NCBI GenBank assembly: GCA_022828595.1
Contig: JAKGHH010000008.1
Coordinates: 27,272,378 to 27,336,377 of the forward strand
Source: Nelumbo lutea
Lineage: Eukaryota > Streptophyta > Magnoliopsida > Proteales > Nelumbonaceae
Length of the DNA stretch: 64,000 nucleotides
Direction: 5' to 3'
Shown: one piece after another, positions 46,988 through 59,582 of the stretch
Layout of the letters: each line of letters starts with the position of its first letter
How positions within the stretch are numbered: the stretch's first letter is position 1
The notes under the pieces: model-generated
Seen by the model: only the letters and a program-made list of their open reading frames with translations
Databases searched by the model: none
Told to the model about the DNA's origin: nothing
Program-made: the position numbers and the translations under genes

Positions 46988-47270
46988 ATGATATTCATTT
47001 CAAAAACTTATTTTGTAAACAATATTTCTTAAACTGAAAAAAAACACAGTAAAATACGTTCTGAAAAACACAGACAAAGGCTTATCCAAACATAACCAAT
47101 TTTTGCCATCAATTCAAATCAAACCACTTCAAAAACTTATTTAAGAAACAATATTTCTTAAACCACAAAAGCACACAATAAAATATGCTCCACAAAACAC
47201 AAAGACAAAAGCTTATCCAAACATAACCAAGTTTAGCCACTGATCCTAATCAAATCATTTTATTAGGAAC
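46988..47270. repeat. Two-copy tandem repeat, ~125 bp unit
   Basis: The unit AACAATATTTCTTAAAC, then GCTTATCCAAACATAACCAA and a trailing AATCAAA, occurs at about 46990-47110 and 47125-47250. The right phrase resembles a TTGGTTATGTTTGGATAAG MITE terminus in reverse, so this may be a duplicated MITE end. Confidence 0.55.
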
Positions 47271-47847
47271 TAAGAAACGCAATAGTGTGGCTAGTTTTTA
47301 GTTGAAAGGAAATATGGTTTTGGCGGACAATTTGAAATTTCTTGAATATGATAGCTCTAGAGAGATAGGAGAGCATATATTGGTTTTTTTTTTTTTTTTG
47401 AAAAGTTATATATTGGTTAAATTGATCCATTAGATTTAGATTACCTTGATGTTTGATGTGTTTGTCATTTCTGAGTAGGGAGCATTTATCATGGTTGTCA
47501 ATTTAGTAGGACCGGTGTAGGGCTTGTTTTCTATTATATATTCATAACCATTGGACCTTAGTTGTGGTTCTCATATCAAAACTTGCCACCTAGTCTATGT
47601 TTAGTAGAGGATCTGATCAACCATTGCATTGGTCCGAACCAGATTTTCCCATAGCCAAAGAACCTTATTTCCGAATCGAAAAAGAAAAGCTTTAATCAAC
47701 TAAAATTTCGACAATCTGATCTTTCTTAAAAATAAACATAATTTTTTTTCTAAACTTATATTAATTTTATTGTATATTAGTGATAAAAGTTAAATCTAAA
47801 TATCATACATCATATACTTACTTGCATAACACATGCTCTTATACTAA

Positions 47848-49553
47848 TCCATACTACTTTAAAAAGTATGAATAGCCTCAAGAATGTTTCTGTAATTTTT
47901 TGAGGATACAATTTACCCCTCTATATTTAAATTTATTGATAAAAAATAAGGGTAAATAAGTAATCGATTATTGACATTAAATGAGATGAAAAGAGGTAAT
48001 TTTAAATTAACCAATGCATTCAATTCCTTCTTATTAAATCCAACACTTTAGTTATTAACTTGCATTCACCTTCATTGAACCATATATTTAAGGCATTTTT
48101 GTTTCTTCTTATTATTAAATTCTATTAACTAAATCCATACATAATAAATTAATAATTCCAATAACAACAAAAGGTTATACTTTTAAAATCTATTGGAAAA
48201 TAGTGTTTTCATCTAGGTGGTGGTAAGAAATTAAACCATTTTGGGTTAAATGGGCCAATCCATGTTGCCACAATTAAACAATAAAATTTAAAATAGATAA
48301 AATGCAAAAGTATAGAAATTAAAAAACTTGGAACATTTTTAACATCATATATTCGACATATTAAACAATAATAAATATGATAAATAATAAAGGTTTTTAT
48401 TAATGATCGAAATGGAATATAAATTTTAAAATCATTTGGAAATAAAATTATTTTTCTATTCTCTCATATTAAATCTCATATCTAAGGTATATTCTTTCAT
48501 TAAATCATATATTTAAGATATATTTTTCTCATCATAAAATTCTATTAATTAAATCCACAACATTTAATTTTAATAGTATAAAAATAAATATTTTAAAAAG
48601 CAAGTTAAGAACAAAACCATTTTCTTTCCTCTCAGTGTGGGTAAGCAATTTAACCATTTGGAGTTAAAGGGGTTAAATAAATAATTCCATAGATAAATAA
48701 TAAAAAATTAAAATAAATAAAATATAATACAAAAAAGTTAAAAAAGAATTTGCCATATCTCTAATATTGTATATTTATTATACTAAAAAAAACAATTATG
48801 AAATGTAAGAAGCATTCTTATTAATGATGAAAATTGAATGCCAAAATCAAAATCAACTTAGAAATGAAATAATGTCATAATCAAATAATAAAATTTTAAA
48901 AATAAAAAATACAAAAATCACAAAAATAAAAAAAATAGAAAAAAATTTGGGCACATATGTAATGTTATATATTTATAAAAGATGAAATATTGGGTACATC
49001 TCTTATATTATATATTCATTATATTGAACAAAAATATGTATTATAAATAAAAAATATTTTTATCATTGATGGAAATGTAATACAAAATTTAAATTCAACC
49101 TAAAAATCAAACTATTTTCCTTTTTGGGTAGTGGGTTATCAAATAGATTAGTTAATGATATGATAGTTGAATAAGAAATCTTTATAAAATAAAAATAAGT
49201 ACAAGTAATCAAAAGAATACATAAAAAATTAATTATGTTAAACAAAAATTAATCGTGATAAGTAAAAAAATCTTTATATAATGTAGATGAAATATATAAT
49301 CTAAAACTGATCATAAAGCAAAACTATTTTCTTATCTAGATGGTGGGTCAATGATCTAACTTTTCAAAGAAACTCATGATGTCATAATTGAATAATAAAT
49401 ATTTGAAAAAGGATAGAACACAAAAAATGGAAAAGTATAGAATTTTGTTGAAAACATCTATGAACATTTTGAATGTTATATATTCATCATATTAAATAAA
49501 AATAATTGTTAAAATAAAAATTATTTTCGTTTCTAACAGAAATATAATGAAGA

Positions 49554-49595
<42 letters not shown>

Positions 49596-49786
49596 TTTTT
49601 TTTTGTAATTTAAATTTTCCATGTGCAATGCATGAGTACATTTACTATAAGAATTTAAGTTTATTTTTAATCATATTGTTACTTTTGTTAATTTTCAATT
49701 TCTATCTTAACTATGATATATCTAAAATTCAAGTAATTAATACGAAGAAATTTTTCTCTTGTGCAACACACGTGCCGAATTACTAA
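47848..49786 (+). mobile_element. Non-autonomous Helitron, 1.94 kb
   Basis: On the + strand it begins A|TCCATACTACTTTAAAAAG and ends CACGTGCCGAATTACTAA|T, the TC...CTRR ends and A/T target of Helitrons. The GTGCAACACACGTGCC motif near 49761 corresponds to the subterminal hairpin region of plant Helitrons, though here only part of the stem is clear. It lacks Rep/helicase coding. It is related in reverse complement to 849-3983, for example in the block reading TTGGGTTAAATGGGCC here and ACCCATTTGACCCAAAATGG there. Confidence 0.8.
49551..49595. repeat. (AAT)n microsatellite
   Basis: About 14 copies of ATA/AAT within the Helitron, followed by a T run. The sister Helitron lacks it. Confidence 0.85.
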
Positions 49787-52700
49787 TCAGTTAAAGCACT
49801 AATAAGCTATCTGACAAATATTTAAATAATTCTTAAATTTTTTGATACAAGAAATCTATACAACTTATAAAGTGAGAATAGGGTCTGCTTTTCTAGAATT
49901 TTCATTGGACATAAAGTATCCCTTGATCACTGAATTTCTTGGGGATAAATGTACACTTTGACAAAACACCATAATTAAGAAATTTAATATTGCAAAAACC
50001 ATTGTTGAACCATAGAAGCCATTTATGTGGATAGATCCACCTCGTCCTCACATTAAAATTCACCCAATCAAAAAGAAATGTATCATCAACTTCACATATA
50101 CCATTGTAAACGTAAAGTTACCTCCTATTCAAGGGAACAAAATTTACAAATAGAAAAGTTAATTATAAGTATATGACAAGAAATAATAATTAAAGGAACA
50201 AAATCTAAATCTAATAAGTTACTTAAAAGTGCAAAAAAAATGTTAACAATATAAAGTACTATCATCATCATAAAAAATTGCTACATGCAAAACACATGCA
50301 CATTTACTAATAAGATAAAAGACATAAATTCTAATGAGTTAACAAATCTCTCATGGATAAATTCCAATACTCCTAAATTAAAATGGAACATATGGTAAAT
50401 TTGTTGATCCTGTAACCTGTGTCCCCAGACCCAAGCTTTTGTCATGTGTCTTTTGTTTGGGACATTAATTGAGAAGTGGGATGCTAGGTGAGGCCTCCCA
50501 TAGGGAGGGAGAGATATGAAACTAAAGAACTTCAACAACCCAAAACGATGTAAAGGTTTCTTTCATTCAAAAATGCATTATCTAAATCTAATCCAACATA
50601 GGTAAGAAAAATTATGAGTAAAGGGATGTATAAATAGAGGAATAGATAAAATGGAAAACATAGTTACCTGGACGGGGTAATGGGTGATCAAGAAGGCCCA
50701 TGGCCTAATTTGGCAACCCCCAGAGGGGTGCCCACCCAATAACCTCCATTGCACTGGATGTGTTAAGTTAATTTTCTTGCTTTGTAAGTTATTAGGACAT
50801 AGGCCCAGCATTTTTGGGCTTAAATTCTGATCAAACGGATCCAGGTCACAAATCAACTCCAATTGCAGGTCAGGCCTGGTCTAAAGTAATGGGTCCAGGC
50901 CTGGGCCGTGCTACAAATAATCAGCCCTATTTGGGTTGCCTGAGGCGTTAACCTAACTCACCCTATTCTATACAAAGTTGCCATTTTCTAATCCTAACCA
51001 AACCCTACATTTGTCCATTTAGGTTGAGTTAGGTTCAAGTTGGCCCAATTCAAGAGGCAAAGGACCAAGTTGTCTCCGGTGTTGCAGCAACCGAGAGAAG
51101 CGGGGAATTAGGCTAGAGCACCCCTGAAATACGAGTAATCAAAAATCAACTCCGATGGGGGAACCATAAATTCTAATTCAGGTTCTTTTGATTTTAATGG
51201 TTTTAATGGTCTGCAGTCACCAATGAATCAGACTCTTTATTGGCAATCAATTTTCAGAAGAAGAATGAAGGAAATATTTCATGGACCAGTCTTCATATTG
51301 AAGATAGTATTAGATAATGTGTTAAAATGGTTTAGTTTCTATTTATTTATATTTCATCCCTCATTCTGTTAATCAGACAGATCATGTAATGGCTCCACGT
51401 TCAAAATCTTGAACTGCAAGTGCTTTATCTGAGGGGTCCCCTCTAGACTGGTTAATGCCTACTGGAAGAAGAGGGATGCAAATGAATGGAGTTTTAGTCC
51501 ATACATTATATGTTTATCAGATATCAAATTGAATTCGGATATCAGATTTTCATCGGATCATATTTAGATATACCCTACCCGAATTTGATTCAATCCACTT
51601 GTAACCCTAGTTAGTAATTGCCAAAAAAATAAAGAGAAATAAAATTGTCATTTGTCAGTTAGGTAATTCAGCCTGTAAAGAAAAACTGTCAAAAAACAGA
51701 AACTTGGAAAGCTCACAGGGTCACGGGTTCAACAGTTTATTGGGTTCAATTCCAAGTATCATAAAACTGCAATTTAGAATTCGAATAATGACTAATGACA
51801 TTACATTCTATACTTGATAAGTTCTTTAAACACACAATCACAACTAAGAAGTTTAAAACCCGAGATGGTTTGTACTGGTTAGATAAAGCTCCAATACAAG
51901 GTATAGAGTGTACAGATAAGAGGAAATGCACAAGTAAATAATCTAAATTAAAAGGATCCCATAGCTGATGGATGGTTGTCTATAAAGCTTCCACAAGTTA
52001 GTATTCAGGAAAGGTTTCTGAAATTTTTATAGAAGTTATCACAGGAATGATTCATCGTTTACTTTTTATTTTCTATTTGTTTCCCACTTTCTCCACCCGC
52101 TACACCGCTCCATTTAGAAGGTAGGCGGTTGGGATTCCAAACAAATGCCAACCCCAGCCAACAGCCATCCTCTCTGGCATGTAGCCTTGGCGCTCTTCAT
52201 GGGGCAAAGACATGTAGGTATAAGGGTTCACTTACACGTTCCACATGAAGTTGCCTTGAATTGGAGAGGTAAACTTGGCTATCAAACAAACACCTTTAGA
52301 GTCAAGGTGGCAGCATTCACATGCAGCACAAGCAGTGTACATTTGGCCCAGGTGGTCCCACTGAGTTTGGTTGGTATAATATCAGAAAATATCAGTCAAC
52401 ACTTGGCCCAAGGTCGCATAAATGGTGTTTATCCCAGAGTGGGCCATGGGCGGATGAAGCATTCCTTGAGATTATTTTACTGAGAGAGGTGAGCTCTAAG
52501 ATGCTCTTCTGTGCACTTGGCTGCAGCACCATAAAGCACCAATAGGGTCCCAGATCTAGTACAACAGCCTAAAAATTGATAACAACAGAAGGGGAAAAGA
52601 AAAAAAAAAGAAAAACATAAAAGGATAGACAGCTAAGGTGATTATCATAATTTGATAAGACTGCATTAGGGTTTCGTTGTTTATTGAAGGTACTGTAAAG

Positions 52701-53249
52701 ATGGAAGAGCCACTAGAAATCAGGAGTTGCATATTCATTGAAACTGTGTTAATAACAGGAATCAAAATAAATAATTCCATCAATGCTTCAATGAAAATAA
52801 AATGTACATGTCTGATCTAAAAGGCCACAGAGAAACCTGGGCCAAGTTCACTTGAAATGTTGATATCCATGTAAGTAGGAAACAGAATGGTTTCTGAAGC
52901 TCCTGAACTCGTCAAATACCTGAGCAGGAAACTCATGAGTCAATAAGAGTCAAATCTGGAACATGTTTTGTTGAATCTGAAGAGTAAGTTTTGGTTGATA
53001 TTCTCTGAAAAGGTTATGCTAAGTACTGGAGCTCAACAGCATGGTTGTTCTTAGTATGCTCTGCATTCTATCTATTTACAACTGAAGCCTGTCTTATTTT
53101 ATGGCTTGCAGGGGATGATTCTCAGACCCTCCTAAATGTTAAACTTCTGTTTCTTTTTGTCCATGCATTATCCGGTCACAGATGAGAGAAAACCCATGTC
53201 TCTTTGATTTAGCGTGGTGTTTAAACTTATTCAATGTAAGACATTCCAT
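49787..53249. other. No gene recognised between the Helitron and UBP22
   Basis: Open frames 50281-50538, 50578-50862, 51746-51931, 52145-52545 and 52556-52783 have no recognisable domain. The 52145-52545 stretch is more GC-rich than its surroundings and may be an unrecognised repeat. GGCCCAGCATTTTTGGGC near 50801 and the GGCCTGG repeats near 50870-50910 look like MITE-like sequence. The last few hundred bases probably hold the UBP22 3' UTR. Confidence 0.4.
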
Positions 53250-55817
53250 TTAGCAACACACAGATGTAGAAAGAAATGAATCTCTATGAGGCGAAATTGG
53301 TTGAGCTAGCATATCCTCACTTGCTTTGTGGTAAAGAATTTTCTGAACATAGTAAATCAAGTAGCCTTGTGAAGCTCTCACCACCCCTTCACTAACTTGT
53401 GTAATCCATGCATCATCACATTTGTACCATTGGTTCTTCAGGCGCAAGTATGTCACATAATGGCCAGATTCAAGCTTCCCAGAATGAGTAACAACTGCAA
53501 ACACATCAAATTCTGTAGAAATATCTGCTTCGTCACTCTCAAAAGCAAATATCCTGTTCCCAAACCTATTCCTCACGATTGAAGATGATAGATATGGGGT
53601 CATGTCTAATGTGAAAGGGAACTGCAAGTACCGGTTTATCTTTCTTGACATTTTTCGGATTGGGGAATGCTCAAATCGCTTTATATGGAAACACAAGACC
53701 AATGGAAGCCGTCTGATGGACATTTGCTTCAATGAGTCTCGTCTTACTTGACAGTGTTGGCAGTATAGCTTCTGGTCAGAGCCCAATTTTTCTGGCCTTG
53801 TGAAGAGGTCTAAGCAACCAACAAGAGTAGACATGTCCTTGGTTTCACTTTGTTTGATGAACCCATCAGCTACCTCCATTGCACAGCCGTTTCTTGGGTC
53901 TAAATCAAGAGATATATCCACACAGGGATCATACGTTGTTGAAGTGAACCCACATGTTGTACAAGTAACATCTGATCTCAAGACCCCAGAGAATACTCTA
54001 TGAGTAATACAATGGCAATCTCCATTATCTGTGTAAAAAAAAAAAAAAGCTTATAGAGAATCATAAACTGGGCTAAATTTAGAAAAGCATTAGAAGAGCA
54101 AGTTACTACTTATGGGCGCCATTGTACTCATTTTGGGCCTAAAAATGGATGTCAAAGTGAAAATATGGAACAACATTCTAGAATTTGATACTTGTAAGTA
54201 ATGCTAGACCTTGATATTTCAAATACCTTTGTTTGAGGGTCTGGCTTGTTCCTCCCTTTCATGGATTCTGTCAAGGAGTGAGATGAAAAATTCATGTGCA
54301 TCCTGTTCATCATAACTGGCAAGATCTGCTGAATGCTTCCACCAGCTGCAGGAATAACAACAGTGTTTTTGAAATCAATCAAGAAGCTCATACTGAGTGA
54401 CTGCTTGTAATGAATCTCCCTAGACATTTGTAAGGGCAAACAAAGTAACAAGATCAGGAGATCTCCAGCGTTATTGGACAACAAGGTGAGTTTGAAATGC
54501 CTAATTCAATAAAGTAAAGCAATCACCAAAATACTTTTTCCTGCCAACAGCAATTGAATCTATTCAATTCGACCACATTTTAGAAGATAGTAGAAAATCG
54601 CTGCAGGGGAAAAATCCTTTTTGGAGTTTACAGCTGCAAATGTAATTTTGTATCTTGAACAACACGCATAAACCATAAGGAATACTTATGAAGTCCATCT
54701 CGATTATCAGATTAGTGTACTGAAGTGCAAGAGAAGATGGTGATTTTTGTAGCTGACGGATTGTCATAAAAATTAGATAGATGACTAATAAACATAAATA
54801 CTATCTAAGTGAGAATTACAGAATACTCTTGGCCTATTGTACAGAAGATAGTGATTTCTGTAAGCAATAATTACAGCTGACGATACATTATCTTACAAAC
54901 ACTTGGTGAGAAACCGCACGGTCCGCACCCAATATTTTTGCCTATTGTACAGATTCCACTGAATTTGATAATGGAAACCACTGGAAATAACAATTAACAA
55001 TTAGCACAGAAAATAGCAGAGATAAATCAATGTCTCACCTGTAAAGAAACCGGGCAGGACTGTAAGGTGCCGGATCCCCAGAAAAGAAAGCAGAGAAGAG
55101 AGTGGCAATTTCGCAGCGCAAGCAGAGTCCATCAAATGAACTCTTCCGGCAACTTTCCCGGCTATGCTGTTCTGTAAGGAAGTAGTTCCTCAATGGGGGT
55201 ACATGAAGCAATGCTTGCAACACCGAGTTCATGAAACAAGTACTGCCCAGATTGTTCAATCCCCTCAAGCCCCAAAGAAAGCATGAATTTGATTCTCGAC
55301 GCAACCTCATAACCAAATCCCTTGAATTCTTCAAATCAAGGGCGGTCTTCTTCGGAGCCACCTTTCTCCTCTTATTTGAACTCTCTATACTAACATCAAC
55401 AACATTGTTGTTACAGGGCATCTCCATAATCTGTTTACACATCACCGCCTTATCAAAATCGGGATCATAGACCTGATCACAGCATACACAGCAGAAGAGC
55501 TCGGCTCTTTCCATGTCCACAGCAATCTCATGACCCTTCACAGATTGGGAATGCAAGAAGGCGTGGTTTGATTCAAGCGAGGTAAAACATGAAACGGAGG
55601 AACAGATCAGACAAAAATAAAGCCTCCCTTCATACCCAGAACAAAAACTACATCTGGGTATCTTGCTCTGGTCTCGATTCATGGCAGTTCTTCCATTTGG
55701 GGTTATTTTGAGGCTCTTCTGAAGTGAGTTGTACCCATCCAAACCATGTTTTAGCTTGTAATCTGCAAGATGTTTGCAGGGTTTTGGGTTGGTATACGTG
55801 GGATTTCTTCCAGACAT
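53250..55817 (-). CDS. UBP22: Ubiquitin-specific protease 22 of the SAGA deubiquitinase module
   Basis: Minus-strand exons are 55817-55039, 54345-54227 and 54028-53250, with GT..AG introns of 693 and 198 bp and phases that fit (779+119+779 nt), giving 558 residues. The family norm is about 557. Residues ~14-120 form a ZnF-UBP finger (CKHL, CSFC, CLIC, CCVC). The USP domain follows: Cys box GLNNLGSTCFMNSVLQALL with C194, exon 2 WWKHSADLASYDEQDAHEFF, a structural zinc site at C322/C325 and C389/C392, and His box GHYVTYL with H489 and D504/D505. USP22/Ubp8 proteins remove ubiquitin from histone H2B in SAGA, with SGF11 and ENY2 partners, in the nucleus (family knowledge). The start at 55817 is the first in-frame ATG and gives a normal N-terminus. 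All catalytic residues are present. The symbol rests on full-length resemblance and domain order, not on alignment. Confidence 0.9.
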
Positions 55818-56721
55818 GTTAATAAGATAGAAACGTACCTAAATTTATCAAACTACCAAGATTCAGGCCGAAAAGCAAAATCAAGTAGCAAAGGCACAGG
55901 GTTTGAGCTTGGCTTTGCGGGTTTTGGGGAGCGGAGAAAAATGGGTTGTTATTAGTTTTAATAACAGCTTAGTCGGTTGTGGTTGATTTGATAAATAGGA
56001 AAGATCAGACTAATCGACCAGTGTGGTCTCAATGTGGAACAGGAGACTTGGGCTCGCTCTGTGTTCAGTTGTTATTAGAGACAGTGGATGACAAATCTCA
56101 TTCTACATCTCTCTTAAGGTAAAGCATCTTGAATCTTGGTAGTCCAAATCAGTGCCACGTATAACAATCTAATCCATTCATTAAGTGGGTCATCTTAGGT
56201 ATTGCTCATTATTCAAGTCAAACGTCAATGAATCTGATGGTTGAAATTTGCAACTCATAATGATGTTTGAATTTGGTACATCCAGTATTTGATTATGTTC
56301 TACCAAATTACTGGTTTGGGGTGTTGAATCATTGATTAATTGAGGGTTAGGGGGGCCACTTGTGCCTGCTTAGATGACCAACTCCACCAACTTCATTGGA
56401 GTGTAATGGCAGAGCACAAGCACACATTTAGTTCAAATGGTGCACTTTGAAACCAATCTTTTCTTTTACTTTAATAGAGTTTTATCATTCCAATCCATAA
56501 AATCATGAAGAATATACCCACTACAAGAGTTTTAGTGTATTGCTTTGATGATTACTGGTTAATCATTTCACCCATGTCAAAATGAGCAGTGTTTTGTGGT
56601 GAACATCATCAATGGGCAAGCTAGCTTGGCCTCCAAGCAGATCGAACTCAAGACTAGAGCAATATGACTAAATCCAGCTGAGCCCAAATCATCATACAAT
56701 GGCTTATATTCTAAGGGTTAG
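55818..56721 (-). promoter_or_regulatory. UBP22 5' leader and upstream region
   Basis: The first ~150 bases upstream of the ATG are the probable leader and promoter. No TATA box is obvious. No gene or element is recognised to 56716. The open frame 55770-55955 is an antisense shadow. Confidence 0.4.
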
Positions 56722-57645
56722 TGATGGAGCGCGATCCGGCTGGTCTTAGCTGTCCGCTACCTTGCTTTCGAACGAGGTAGCAGGGATCCTAAAATGGGAG
56801 AGATGGGAAAGCTCTGGGGGGAACCCGGTGTAGAGGCTCCGAATCTCAAGTTAGAATCTTTCAAAAGCAAGGTAATACCAGATAGCGCAAAGTTTGCATA
56901 CCTCCGTTGTCGGGGGGGCAGGGGGCTCTTATAGTTGCTTCGCGTACTCGTCCCGAGGCCCTTGTCAGATCGGGTATGATTACTCTTGCGCTTGTCAACT
57001 CGGCTGTCGTCCCTTCTGCTGAGACAAAACCGTCACTACCTAACCGTCTAACTGGAGATGGCGGCGTCAGTGGCAGTGGCAGGTGGCCGTTTAGAGTGCT
57101 GCTACCAAAACGTCAGATCCCAAGTCAGTCAGGCGTGGCGCCCTCGGGCACGGAATTCCCTGGTGCCAGGCATGGTACGACTTGTTTGGCTTTGGTGCCT
57201 AGAAGATGATGCGAAGTGTTGAGTGAGGCGGTCTTGAGCTCGGAGGTATCCCGAACTGTAACAAGGGTCAGTTCGGCGAAGTGTGTCCCGAGCTGTTACA
57301 AGGTGGCAGTTCGGCGAAGTGTGTCCCGAGTTGTTACAAGGTGGAAGTTCGGCAAAGTCTACCCCGAGCTGTTACAAGGTGGTAGTTCGGCGAAGTCTAC
57401 CCCGAGCTGTTACAAGGCGGCAGTTCGGCGAAGTCTACCCCGAGCTGTTACAAGGTGGTAGTTCGGCGAAGTCTACCCCGAGCTGTTACAAGGCGACAAT
57501 TCGGAAGTCTGCCCGAGCTGTTATAAGGTGGGTTAGTTCGGCGAAGTGTGCCCTTGTTCCCGCCTAGGCTTGACCCCTTTTGCCGAGTTGTCGTTTCTGC
57601 CACGTGTCTCATAATAAAGAGGTCGGGCCAAGTTTTCCTTCATCA
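56722..57645. repeat. Solo LTR with 38-bp minisatellite
   Basis: 924 bp from TGATGG to CATCA, flanked by perfect GTTAG duplications (56717-56721 and 57646-57650). TG...CA ends with a 5-bp duplication, and no internal coding, mark a solo LTR. It is markedly GC-rich for this window, with a palindrome GCTACCTTGCTTTCGAACGAGGTAGC near 56756-56781 and an AATAAA near 57613. The family was not identified by ends alone; gypsy is likely from GC content and style. The open frames here arise from the repeat. Confidence 0.8.
57246..57556. repeat. 38-bp tandem repeat inside the solo LTR
   Basis: The unit GTTCGGCGAAGTCTACCCC then GAGCTGTTACAAGGTGGTA repeats about eight times. Later copies alternate between GGTGGTA and GGCGGCA endings, hinting at a 76-bp dimer. 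Because 38 is not a multiple of 3, all three frames give repeated peptides. These are not proteins. Confidence 0.85.
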
Positions 57646-57650
57646 GTTAG

Positions 57651-59397
57651 CAAAGCCCCATTGCTTCACTTGTTCCCATGGACCAGTTGAATCATTGAAT
57701 TTAGGTGAGAAATTTGAACACTGGTAGAAGTCAGGACACCTAGCAAAACTAAAACATTTGATCATGGTTTCAGCTTTCAACAGCTTAATCCCCATCAAAA
57801 GCATTACTTGTTTTGCTCACTAATTTCTATCCTACCTGCTTGAATGCTATTTATAATCCCCCAATAAACTGATCAAGACTACTTCAGACGGTTTGACACT
57901 AATGATTTCTAAGGTAAATGCTAAACTCATCAAGGGCCATGTTTTGTGTTAAAATGTGAGTTCTTGGGCCTTTCTCACTCTTCCAAGGCCAATTCTTCAT
58001 TGTTAAGGCGAGACAATGCATAATCCTTAGTTGGAATGGAAGTATTGAACTGTAAATATCATACAATCAATCGTGAACTATTGTTTGGAGCTGCACTGTT
58101 TTCATCATTCTGTATACTTACAGAAAGAGGAGTTTCAATGGGTGTCTCCAATGAATCATTTATTAGAGAGAATAGTTCCTCTCATGGCCGTTAGCCAACC
58201 AATCACTGTCGTAACTTGGAAGAAAAATATTTCTATATTACTCAGTGAATAATGTAGGCATGTGGAATGGTTTGGATTATCCAAAACCAAATCGATGTGA
58301 CTTGTGGTCCAAATTAAATTCAATAAGAGGAAGCCGGAGCGGACAGAAAATTCGAAAATTCACTGGGGACTCCAAAACTGGGTCACTGGTTCAACAGTCT
58401 AATCTGGTCTGAGTCTGATAGAACCCATCTTAGGTTGAGACTGATTGCTGATTTCAAGAACAAACAAGGCATAAAAGTGCTTATTTCTGTTTTAATGGTG
58501 GATGCATAAGAGAATTTAATAACTATAGGCTAACATATGAAACAATGGGGACCATGAGAGCTTTCTTAGCTTGGAAGCAAGGAAAACTATCCAAGGCTAT
58601 TGCTACCCCACAAATAATAAAAAAAAGGGTATCTTTTATACTTTTCCAGCTATCGCTTCAACGATATTATTTATTAATAATCATTCACTCAACAAGCCTA
58701 TCCATCCATTCTTTGGTACATTGTTATGACTTTTTTTTAGTCCAGTCATTTACTTTGGCAATTTTGTCAAACCAATTTAGGTTGTGTTTGGTACTGTAGG
58801 TGTTTTAAAAGCATTTTGGGTTGAAAAACTGTTTATTCTTCCAAACAAAAGTGCCTTCACTTATGCTTGAACCAGAAGAAACCTGTGCATCGAGCTGGTT
58901 TCAAAAAGATGTGTTCGGATCTCTTATCCATACATTGAGAACATCTCTCCTATTTACACGTTATCATTCATGAGAAATGATCCTAATGTACAGTTGTAGA
59001 GTCTTGTGGGTGAGGTTGGATATGTTTATATTTAACTTTTTTTTATTTTATTTTAGAAATTCAAAAAAATACAAAATTTAAAGGAATTAGGAAACAATGT
59101 GAGGAATCAGACAAGGACAACTGCGATTTAAGTATAAATATACTTATATTCTGTTTGGTAGGAAATATGTATTTTTTCGTCCATATCAAACCACATTACC
59201 ATCAAACCATTAAAGGCTTTGAGACTTTGCCTCCCTCCCATAGTAAGAACTGTTAATTTGGCTTGTAAACACCCCTTGACATGAATTTTCATCCAAATGT
59301 AATGGTTTTACGGTTTTACCAAATACAAAAGACTCTCCTAAGCTATTGGCATTTCAGCAACTCACGGAAGATTTTGGTTTTCGAGTACCAAAAGCTT
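57651..59397. other. No gene recognised
   Basis: AT-rich spacer. The open frame 58545-58799 has no domain. GGGTCACTGGTTCAACAGTCTAATC near 58380 recalls GGGTCACGGGTTCAACAGTTTAT near 51719, a possible dispersed repeat. Confidence 0.4.
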
Positions 59398-59582
59398 AGG
59401 CTTTGTTTGGTTGCAGTGTAATTTTATATGCACTGGTGTAAATGCATGGGAGTGCAAATAAAAAGAATGGCAAATTCTGGTTTAAATTTGTTTTAGGTTT
59501 TAATTTATTTTGCCTCATGTCTTGGTTTATTTCATTTGTATTACAATTAAAGTAAATAAGTTAAATTTTGAAATAAAAATAA
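59398..59582 (-). mobile_element. MITE A, third copy, interrupted
   Basis: Reverse-oriented relative of 14334-14590, from TTAGGCTTTGTTTGGTTGCAGTG to GTTAAATTTTGAAATAAAAATA. About 75 bp of the family's other end are missing, and MITE-like element E begins there. Confidence 0.6.

Noticed and set aside
52145..52545. 112-codon frame in a GC-richer patch
   Set aside because: No domain, no conserved neighbours, and an overlapping alternative frame; possible repeat instead.
57246..57556. CRISPR-like regular array
   Set aside because: Units are contiguous with no unique spacers, lie in a plant LTR, and no cas genes exist here.
56907..57567. Three open frames of 81-100 codons with peptide repeats
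   Set aside because: The peptides arise from the 38-bp minisatellite and surrounding solo LTR read in different frames.
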